This document shows, in pieces, positions 55,317-64,000 of a stretch of 64,000 bases of DNA (positions are counted from its first letter, which is position 1; every line of letters begins with the position of its first letter). The translations under genes were made by a program, and so were the position numbers. This DNA is from Daucus carota subsp. sativus (Eukaryota; Streptophyta; Magnoliopsida; Apiales; Apiaceae). The stretch spans positions 40,050,689 to 40,114,688 of the forward strand of contig NC_030381.2 of NCBI RefSeq assembly GCF_001625215.2, written 5' to 3'. Under the pieces are notes generated by a model that was not told the DNA's origin, ran no database searches, and was given only the letters and a program-made list of their open reading frames with translations.

Positions 55317-57853
55317 ATGGGAAAGAAAGGATCATCATCAGGATCCTCTTCCTGGTTAACTGCTGTAAAAAGAGCCTTCAGATCTCCTTCTAGCAAAGAC
55401 TCCCCTGAGAAAAGAAGTACAAGAAGCAGAAAAGATGAACAACCCTCTCCTCAATATCCCCAGCCCTCTGATGATGACAAGGTAAAAACCCTTTAACTAA
55501 TGATTTTTAGCATGATTTGTAGCAATGTGAGGGTGATCTGTAGTAACATAAATTGATTTGTGCTATTGTGATGGGTGATCTGTAGTAAAATAAGCCTTGA
55601 TTTTTGTGATATTTGTGGCAGAACATGACTAGGGGAACTTATATCAGATGTGAAATCGTTTGTGTTACATGCTAGTCATCTGTTATAGAGATCTATGTCC
55701 TGTTGTTTCAAGCATACTGTAATTATTATTATGTTTGCAGAAGAGGGAGAAACGCAGATGGCTCTTCCGAAAGCCTTCCAATGTGATTGATAATAATGCA
55801 TTAGTCCCACAGACACCGGCAAATGGTTTAGTTGAAGACAGGCATCATGCCATTGCGGTGGCTGTGGCTACTGCTGCAGCTGCTGAGGCTGCAGTGGCCT
55901 CCGCTCATGCCGCCATGGAAGTTGCTCGCTTGGCCAGGCCTTCCACCGTGCCCCAACATTACAATAATTATGATTATGCTGCCATTCTCATTCAGACTGC
56001 TTTCAGAGGATATCTAGTGAGTCTCTCCCTCATTTCTAATTTTACCACTAGATCTCTGCTTCACCAATTCAATATGGATCTTCAATTTTATAACACAACA
56101 ATAATAATGATTTCTGTGCTTGTTTACGTAGTGGATTCAAATGATCGAACTAATAACTTTGTCATGTTCATATGTATTTTTAATATGTCAAAAGAAAAAG
56201 TTCAGTGTGAAGAATAGTAAGTGACAAAGGGTGATACCTATATGACCCTTTAATTACTTTAGTTTTTGGTCTGTTTTGGAAGGGCTTGAGATGATGTCTT
56301 AAAGTATTTCTTTCTATCACCCTAAAACCATAACCTGTCAACATACAATTGTTTCCTTTATTCTCAAAGTACCTTGAAAAGGAGGGAAGAAAAGCAAAGA
56401 GGTCAAGAGATTCAATGGTAATTTTTGGTTTTTAGGCAAGGAGAGCTCTCCGTGCACTGAAAGGGCTTGTAAAGTTGCAAGCTTTGGTGAGGGGACATAA
56501 TGTTAGGAAGCAAGCAAAGATGACTCTTCAATGCATGCAAGCTCTAGTTCGCGTGCAGGCCCGAGTACTCGACCAACGCATGAGACAATCAAATGATGGC
56601 AGCAGGAAGTCAGCATTCAGTGACACTGCTAGCTTGTGGGAGTCACGATACCTTCAAGATATTTCTGATAGAAAATCAATGGTATGTAGACAGTTCTTTT
56701 GCATTTACTTCATTTTTATCCACAGAATTATGATCTTAAATTGGTAACCCTTGATGACAGTCAAGAGATGGAAGTAGCATTGCTGATGATTGGGATGACC
56801 GCCCACACACAGTTGAGGAGGTGAAAGCGATGCTACAAAATAGGAAGGATGCTGCTTTAAAGCGTGAAAGAACTCTGTCTCAGGCCTTCTCTCAACAGGT
56901 TAATTCAGTAATGTTGTGTGATGATTATCTATCTTTCTGTTGAAGCACTTATTTCTAGAAAATAAACTTCTGTATTATACACTATGTTTTTTTAATCTTG
57001 TAACTATGAAATCGTAGAGCTAATTTTTACAAACTTTTTTGAATTCACATTATTTAAGATGCGGAGAAGTGGTAGAAATTCATCTATAGGAAGTGAAGCT
57101 GATATTGGAGAAACAAACCAACGGCGTGACCGATTGACGAATGGCAAACAATGGGATAGCAGGGGAAGATCTTCCACTGATCAAAGAGACCAGATTAAAA
57201 CTGTTGAAATTGACACATCACAACCTTATTCTTACTTGGCTCCCAACTATAGTCGAGCAAATCAAAATCAATATTACCTACAACAACAGCGGCCCAGTTC
57301 TCCTCTCCATAGAGCGCAGATTAATCTACAGCACCAGTCCCCCGTCACACCATCCCCTTCCAGAACAAGGCCCCCCCTTCAGGTGCGTTCTGCAAGCCCT
57401 CGTTTTGTGAGAGAAGAAAGAAGCTACCAAGCTTCTCAAACACCAAGCTTGAGGTCTAATTACTACTACAATGGTGGGTTGCAACCTACACGAGGCTCCA
57501 CAAGTGGAGCTGGTGGCGTTCCAATACCTAATTACATGGCCGCAACCGAATCTGCCAAGGCCAGAATCCGTTCGCAGAGTGCACCGAGGCAGAGGCCATC
57601 AACCCCGGAAAGAGAACGAGCTTCATCAGTGGCAAAGAAGCGTCTATCCTACCCAGTACCTGACCCATACAATATTGGAGCCAGATACAGTGGTGGTTAT
57701 GGACACAGTTTAAAGAGTCCAAGCTTCAAGAGCATTAGTGGAGTTAATTTCGGGATGGAACAACAGTCTAATTACTCCTCTTGTTGCACGGAGAGTCTTG
57801 GTGGTGAGATATCTCCTTCGTCAACCACTGACCTCAGGAGGTGGCTGAGGTGA
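55317..57853 (+). CDS. IQD18: IQD family calmodulin-binding scaffold protein (IQD17/18-like)
   Basis: IQD proteins bind calmodulin and microtubules and link calcium signals to cytoskeleton and cell shape. Five exons: 55317-55481, 55741-56016, 56436-56681, 56761-56898 and 57059-57853, giving 539 residues. The start gives [21 protein letters not shown], the usual IQD N-terminus. [13 protein letters not shown] is a basic nuclear-localisation-like block. [33 protein letters not shown] spans the exon 2/3 boundary, the family hallmark intron inside the IQ67 domain, with IQ motif and 1-8-14 spacing; a second IQ-like repeat is [13 protein letters not shown]. The C-terminal half is Ser/Pro/Arg-rich and disordered, and carries the DUF4005-like block with [20 protein letters not shown]. 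It ends in RRWLR. Intron splice sites are GT-AG. Subgroup assignment is from C-terminal blocks recalled from Arabidopsis and from gene order, so treat the number as tentative. Confidence 0.92.
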
Positions 57854-58031
57854 TGATTATTGAGTTGATGACATATCACTAGAAAGCTTACTCGTCTAAC
57901 TTCTTAGGTTAGGGTTCCTAGCTTATGCCATTACTCTCCTCTTTTTATTTTTCCTCGAGGTTCATTGGCAAATTGACAGGCCATCAGGTATTAGTGTGGT
58001 GTGAATTGTATGTTAATTCGTAGAGGGTTGG

Positions 58032-58235
58032 TTAAATAAACAAACTGTGAAGTTGAAGTTGTGATTCTTGAATGTAGTTTTGACTGTAATTTGTTTCCCA
58101 CTTCAAACATTGGTTTCTTTCTGCTTTGTCTGTTAAATAAACAAATTGTGAAGTTGAAGAAGGCATGATTCTCGAAAGTAGTTCTGACTGTTATTCATCT
58201 CCCACTTCAAACATTGGTTTGGTTTCTTTCTGTTT
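58032..58235. repeat. 101-bp tandem duplication in the 3' region of the IQD gene
   Basis: Two adjacent copies begin 'ttaaataaacaaa(c/t)tgtgaag' at 58032 and 58133, and share 'cccacttcaaacattggtt' and 'tttctttctg' further on, with small indels. It starts about 180 bp after the IQD stop codon, likely within the 3' untranslated region. Confidence 0.85.
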
Positions 58236-59178
58236 TCATATTTCATCTTTAATGTTTTTAAATATATTCGAAAGTATATTCCAGACAATGTCACAGGCTG
58301 ATCACATTTGAGTCTCATCACTCTCAAGCTACAAGCTACAAACCCCAATTCTTGTATTCTTCGGAACAAACTCATAGCTCAGAATTAAGTTTTCCGGGTA
58401 GTATTCCTAAATTAATAAATATTATAATTTTGATAATGCCAATATTTCTCATTTGTGTTCATATTTTGATATATTCTACTTTAGCATAAATTTGAGATTG
58501 TTTTTAATCCAAAATTTTAAACTATACTGTATCATTTTACATTCTACCCCCAACAAACACAAACAAAATCTAAAATACAAGACACAAATATATACACTCA
58601 ACAAAATTTACAAATATCTCATAATAAAGGAGTATGTTCACTATTGGGTTAAGAACACAACCTTGACTTACATCATTCTACATCCTATTTTTAATCTCCC
58701 ACTTCAAAAATAATAACAAGTGAAATAAAATCATTTAACAACTAAAAATTATAGATTAAATATTCTTAAAACACAAAAAAAATAATATATTAATTGGGAA
58801 GAACAAAGCAAGTAGAGAGAGATGTATTGAAAAGTTGAATTTGCAATTTGAAAATTTTGAAATGAAATCAGTTTATGATTTTGGACACATAACTAGAAAA
58901 TGTAAAAAAGAGAGGTCTCACTGTAGGATTTTCAAAACAATGTAAAAATAGTAACGGGAGGATGTAAAGGACATAGGGAACAAATAACAAGTTTTATAAT
59001 ATAAATTAATTATTGAGCGTATTATAGAATAAACAACAAAGAAATAAACATATCGATAATAATATTATTATATTATTATAATATCGAGAGGAAGAAAAAG
59101 AATGGGTCGAAATAACCATTGACGACCCACCCGTTTGATGAAAATTAGGGCCTGTAGGTGGTAGAGTACTAGAGGTAA
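58236..59178. other. Spacer between the IQD and RNA-binding genes
   Basis: AT-rich; no gene or bounded element seen. A near-palindromic A/T run lies near 59055-59085 (aataatattattatattattat type). Confidence 0.4.
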
Positions 59179-59187
59179 TATATATAA
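59179..59187 (+). promoter_or_regulatory. Probable TATA box of the LIF2-like gene
   Basis: TATATATAA precedes GGGCGGGGC and lies about 0.9 kb before the ATG at 60087. The distance is explained if the leader carries an intron: a possible donor CTG/gtatgc lies near 59272 and a possible acceptor GCTGCAG near 60022. That leader intron is inferred only from sequence and spacing. Confidence 0.45.
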
Positions 59188-60086
59188 GGGCGGGGCAGAG
59201 ACGAAAGGGGAGAGATTGATAGCAAAGAAATTGCAAAAAGATTAAAGCGCAGAGCTCAAAATTTGCTTTCTGGTATGCAAAAGTATCATCCCCTTCTCCA
59301 TATCTAATTTTCATTTATACATATACATACATACATATACACGCAGGCCTCTCTTTTAGATCTGTTCTCACTATCATTCTCATTAACTCGATACATACAC
59401 ATATATACAGCTTTAAAATGATGAAACACGAATGGGGATTCTTTTCTCCTCTTCATATGTATAATTATAATAATAATAATGTTTATAAACTTACAATTAC
59501 AATCTTATTGATATTCACTTGGCTCGTATTTGCTCTCCGGTCACTACTTTGCAATCCCATTTGCTTTCACAGATCTGTAAGGTAATGGATTATTGCACTC
59601 AGCTATCTCTTATTACTTCAGCTGTTTTTGTTTTATTATTAATTCACACAATTTTGCAATCCCTTTATTCTAAATATTGCAATTTCCGGGATTGGAATGG
59701 GATTTTTACTTTTTTTGTGTATATATATAGTAATTTGCGGAAGTTATTCGGTTCCAGTCATACCAGTTTGAATTGGAGCTAATCCCACCGATTTGTTATA
59801 TTCCTCGATAAATCCCACAAACCTTATCATATATAATTCGCAAACATTTATATTATTCGCTCCTCCCACTTATATCTTTCGCTTCCGTCTATAATTTTGT
59901 TCTCATTTTATTATCCCTCACTGACCTTGTTCGACACTTCCCCACTAAATGGAACAGTACTTTCTTGATAGACACTTTTGCAGCTTTGCTTCACACACCT
60001 GGTTCGGTATCTTATGCTGCAGGTGAATTTGGCTGAATTGGACTGCAGCTATTGTATTGGAAGAGCGGAAGGGTTGAGATATATAG

Positions 60087-61259
60087 ATGGCAGACGGTGC
60101 AGAAGTTGAGGACCGTGTGGATTTTGATGACGACAATTATGAAGAGATGGATGATGATGTTGAGGAACAGTTGGAGGATGAAGGAGGTGATGATGTACAG
60201 GATGAACAAGACGATTTGAAAAGTCAAAATTCTGGGAAGGAGTCCCCTGAAGATGACAAAAGCCGTTCAAGCAACAATGCGAATGAATCTATTGAAGATG
60301 AAGAAAAGCCTTCTGCACCTGTGGATGATGAGGACACGCAAAAGCATGTGGAACTTCTTGCTCTTCCTCCTCATGGTTCTGAGGTTTTTATTGGTGCTCT
60401 TCCCAGAGATATTACGGAAGAAGACTTGCGAGATCTTTGCGATTCTGTGGGTGATATCGTTGAGGTTAGTTTTCTTCCAGGACAAAATTAGATAATAGGA
60501 TAAATATGAGATAGGATCCCGTGACAGTGAGTTATTCTCTTTTACTAATGTCACTTTGGTGGTGACTATCCTTGTTTTATATCTATTAATTTCTTGGTGA
60601 TTTTTATAGATAAGGTTGATGAAAAATAAAGACACTGGTGAAAGTAAAGGTTTTGCTTTTGTGTCATTCAAGACAAAGGATGTTGCCCAGAAGGCAATTG
60701 AACAGTTGCATAGTAAAGAGTATAAGGTAGACACGGCTAATCTTTGAATGTTTTCTCTGTTTCATGCAAACTTTGGATGATACTTAACCCCCATGCCTAC
60801 TTTGCTGAAATTTTGTGCTTCTGTACATTTCTACTTGCAGGGTAGAACTTTGAGGTGCTCTCTGTCTGAAACTAAATACAGACTGTTTATTGGCAATGTT
60901 CCAAAGAACTTGACTGATGATGAGTTTAAAAAATTAATTGATGAGGTTGGGCCAGGGGCAGAGCACATTGAGCTTATCAAGGTGTGTTGCTACTTCTTAC
61001 AGATACTAAAATATGTCATAAGCTTGATATTTAACTAAAGTGGTCATGTGAGCCTACCCATAAACTTGTCTTTGTGATACAGGATCCTCAAGTTCCAAGC
61101 CGTAATAGAGGTTTTGCTTTTGTTGAGTATTTCAACAATTCATGTGCTGATTATTCGAGACAGAAAATGTCAAGTGCTGATTTTAAACTGGAAGGAAACA
61201 CTCCAACAGTAACTTGGGCTGATCCCAAGAGTACACCTGATCATTCTTCTTCTGCTCAG
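60087..61259 (+). CDS. LIF2: hnRNP-Q-like RNA-binding protein, LIF2 type (5' part; continues beyond the right edge)
   Basis: Nuclear RNA-binding protein; in Arabidopsis LIF2 interacts with the chromatin protein LHP1 and affects flowering and stress genes (from memory). Four exons are visible: 60087-60464, 60610-60726, 60841-60981 and 61083-61259, giving the first 271 residues. Residues 1-95 are highly acidic (EEMDDDVEEQLEDEGGDD) with Ser patches. RRM1 starts near 102: RNP2 VFIGAL and, in exon 2, RNP1 KGFAFVSF. RRM2 follows: RNP2 LFIGNV in exon 3 and RNP1 RGFAFVEY in exon 4. The third RRM (expected to begin VKALYVKN in relatives) is not found before position 64000, so the next intron exceeds 2.7 kb and the gene runs out of the window. 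Splice sites are GT-AG and all visible exon lengths are multiples of three, so single exon skipping would keep frame. Start is the ATG before MADGAEVE. Confidence 0.9.
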
Positions 61260-62717
61260 GTAATTTTACATTGTTTTTTATATAAATTCGATTGAGTTCT
61301 TGTGGTTCATTTTGTAAATTGTAAAACTTTGTGTCCAGTTCAAGCAATTTATTCACTGTGTGTGTATGTTGATTGTATGTTTCAACATACACCTATAATT
61401 CAGATGCAGACTCAAAATTTAATTATTCTAAACATTTGCACGCACTCACATGCGAACCACTCCTATAGCAAAAGAGTTTTACTTTTAGTGTATTTTTGCT
61501 AAAACAAACGACTCATATAACACTCAAAAGGGTATGTCTCAACATTTTAGTCCCTTCTCTTGGAAAATCTCTGGGGCACACACAGAGTACATGTGTTGTT
61601 CATGAATATAGATTAACCTTAACATTTTTGAAATTAATTGTAATACAAAGTATTTCCAAATATTCCAGCAAAGTGTCTTGGTTTCGTCTGACTTATGAAC
61701 TCTCTTGATGTTTAACTTGATGTTGAACCTTTTGGGTGAAGTCAGAATGAAGAACAAATGTGGAAATCCAAGGATAAAATTTAATTTACTTTTGAAAGTT
61801 TTAAGTATATTTCAGGATGTGGATACCTAATTGAGGAGAAGGTGCATCCGTGTAAAATACTGGAAGTGTTACTTTTGTTTTTATCATAAATAATAGCCTG
61901 AGAAGTCATTCGATTGATGTGTGATATATAACATATAGACTTGTGAGCTCTATCCCATGATTAGTTTTTTTTGGAAATTTTCAAAAGTGTTATACTCACC
62001 CTATCTGTCAACACTATCATCTTAATCTGTTTATTTTTTATTTATTGCACATTACTACATTAGTGAATTTAATTATATATAATGTTCTTTTTGGAGTTTT
62101 ATATATACTACTAAATAATATATATATTTCGAAAAAATAAAAGAAATATTTTTTAATTATTAAAATCAAAATTGTGAATCAGCGGTGCCACTCATCTCTC
62201 ATAAATTTCTTTGGTAGATGGCCATAGCAATTTTTTTTGGCCTAGACGTAGAGGAACTCACTAGACATATTGAGGTAGCCATAGGACTATGACTTACTGT
62301 TATTCACTTAATGAATTAGGTGTTATGTTTGCTTGCAGTAGGAGTTTAAAATTTTACCTTTTGTACTATTGCATCTTTATGTTGGAGTTTGCAATCATGA
62401 TTCATGCCAGTAAATTGGTTCACCTGGACATGTGGCTTAGACCTTTTAAAATGATTACTGCTTCTTTCTAAGGTTTAAATACTTCTGAAGTTCATGGTTC
62501 AGTAATGTTGTTAAATATTATTGATATGAGATGCACTATTTTACATGCATGCAATTCTGTTGATGTTTACTCTTTTTGCTGACATGTATCTATTGTATTA
62601 CAATAATTCCCTAGTTTGAATTTCTCAACTGCACTGATAGTTTTAGTATGATGATAAGATTAACCCAATTTGTTAAAAACATGACTAGGTGCTTTCTTTT
62701 TCATATACATAGTGTAA

Positions 62718-63062
62718 GAGCATCTCCAACAGAGGCAACCCAAAGGGGTGCCAAACACTGCCTACTCACTAGAAATAATAATTTTTTACATTTTTTTTCA
62801 TCCATATCAAATTTGGCACTGTCTCAATACTTGACATCGCCTACAAGGTGCCTAAAAGGTCTCCATATGAAAAAGTATGTAATTTGTATAAGAACTAGAG
62901 ACTAGATATTATACAATAGGTATGAATGATTTATACTTTTGATATAAGAAAGTGCTTTTGCCATTTTACTGGGGTGCCAAAAGTTGAAAACTTCTGCGGA
63001 AATTGGGCCCCCTTGCCACATAGATTTTGGTACCCTTATGGGCATCCCTATCGGAGATGTTC
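62718..63062. mobile_element. Tourist-like (PIF/Harbinger) MITE in the LIF2-like intron
   Basis: Flanked by TAA at 62715-62717 and 63063-63065. Left end GAGCATCTCCAACAGAGGC; right end, on the other strand, GAACATCTCCGATAGGGATG. The interior shows paired words ('ggggtgccaaacactg' left, 'ggggtgccaaaagttg' right, the latter in the same direction). The 3-bp TAA duplication and terminal type fit PIF/Harbinger derivatives. It is diverged between the arms, so older than the Stowaway copies. Confidence 0.7.
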
Positions 63063-63065
63063 TAA

Positions 63066-64000
63066 GGTGATGTTTTTCTGGTCATGACTCGTAAACAGTC
63101 TCCTCTCTCCAAACTTGTAAATGATCTAATTTTTAGTGTAACTCTCAGTTATGACTACCTATAATACTTATCTCGTTCAACATATTGGAGGCTAGGGGCT
63201 AAAATTTTGATTATAACACAAAAGTAGGGGCTTCTGTCTATGGATGTATTTTGTAGTCTAACACCTTTACGTTCTTTAGTAAATAAACACATATTGTTGT
63301 ATAAAAATGTAATTAAGCCTTTTTTAATTTTTAATCCTTTTTTCCCCAAATTTATAAAACCTTAAATGAATTATGACAACTGAAACACAAGTCTGATTAT
63401 GCAACTATGGTGTCTGCGAAAACATCATCTGCAGTTCCCAAACCCGAGGTTGATCAGGAATGTGAAGGTAGGTAAGACGTAGAAATTTTTCTGTTTGAAG
63501 GTTTCAGTTTCCACGGTAAATAAAATTCGGTGGAAATATAGGCCAATTGACGTTCCTTCAAATCATAAGCTCTTAATTTCTTTATGGACATATATGTTTG
63601 CCTATTCTTAATTCTTTCAATTCAACTTACTACAATCTTTTTATAAATAAGTGATAACTAGTGTAAGAAGTCAAAGAAATCGCAAAGAAAGGCGTATTGG
63701 GGAGGAGATGAGAATCACAAAACACAAAGCTTGGTGGTTTATTGAACCAGAAGCTAACATATTTAATTTAACATATTTGGGATTACAAAAAGTTTCTTTG
63801 TATAACAATGCCTTCCCATTCACACCGCTTTAAAATATTGTTAAGATCAGCCTTTTGCATCGACATAAGGTCCTCATTTGCATTACAATATTTCCGGCCA
63901 ACAACCTGTTGGCCTTTATAACCACATGATATTTAATTGAACTGCAATTATGTTCTCTTGAGAGCTGCGTTTTGATATTTTAATATATTCATATTCTTGT
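63066..64000. other. Intron sequence at the right edge, with a possible cryptic exon
   Basis: Treated as intron of the LIF2-like gene. A stretch starting ATGGTGTCTGCGAAAACATC at about 63406 stays open for some 20 codons, includes CTGCAG as a possible acceptor and is followed by GGTAGGTAAG, a good donor. Its peptide (MVSAKTSSAVPKPEVDQ) matches nothing in RRM3 of relatives. It may be a cryptic exon, or chance. Nothing else recognisable to 64000. Confidence 0.3.

Noticed and set aside
60267-60734. 155-codon minus-strand open frame across LIF2-like exons 1-2
   Set aside because: Antisense shadow that crosses an intron of the supported gene; low-complexity peptide.

Overview
This window is nuclear DNA of a flowering plant, most likely a eudicot. 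The reasons are many GT-AG introns (71 bp to about 3 kb), AT-rich spacers, plastid and mitochondrial proteins encoded with transit regions or carrier folds, TATATATA-type promoters and dense short transposable elements (Stowaway, Tourist, hAT-like and Mutator-like MITEs, SINEs, Helitron-type ends). An asterid close to carrot or celery would fit the MITE families, but that is a guess. No tRNA, rRNA, CRISPR or operon-like structure was seen.

Layout. 1-4.2 kb: 5' part of a GH38 alpha-mannosidase gene on the minus strand, cut by the left edge. 4.2-15.9 kb: gene-free repeat block with a duplicated hAT-like MITE, about six 200-260 bp tandem units, a 4.9 kb tandem array carrying Helitron-like 3' hairpins, a MULE-like MITE inside it, a SINE with a perfect 13-bp target duplication, and a long foldback element. 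16.0-20.2 kb: sialyltransferase-like GT29 gene. 21.7-26.0 kb: two-exon histidine-phosphatase (phosphoglycerate-mutase-like) gene. 26-30.3 kb: repeats and AT-rich spacer. 30.3-33.0 kb: mitochondrial phosphate carrier. 34.1-37.7 kb: plastid fibrillin (PAP10-like) with an abnormal splice donor. 39.2-40.2 kb: two MULE-like MITEs with 10-bp target duplications. 41.3-42.3 kb: CURT1B-like thylakoid curvature protein. 44.1-46.4 kb: receptor-like pseudokinase. 47.0-49.7 kb (minus): plastid pyruvate dehydrogenase E1-alpha. 50-54.2 kb: MITE cluster, including a Stowaway nested inside a MULE-like MITE. 55.3-57.9 kb: IQD calmodulin-binding protein. 60.1 kb onward: hnRNP-Q/LIF2-like RNA-binding gene, running off the right edge inside a long intron that holds a Tourist-like MITE.

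The genes do not form a pathway. Several act in organelles: the E1-alpha subunit supplies plastid acetyl-CoA for fatty acids, the fibrillin and CURT1 proteins belong to plastid lipid bodies and thylakoid membranes, and the phosphate carrier feeds mitochondrial ATP synthesis. The mannosidase and the sialyltransferase-like protein belong to the endomembrane glycan system. Their order resembles small conserved neighbourhoods that I recall from Arabidopsis: CURT1B, inactive kinase and PAP10; E1-alpha next to an IQD; an IQD next to LIF2; mannosidase near a phosphate carrier. Gene models were built by hand from splice sites and reading frame, so exon ends are predictions. I see no clearly new gene system. 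The most unusual items are the Helitron-hairpin tandem array, the missing GT donor in the fibrillin gene, and several cleanly bounded non-autonomous elements.
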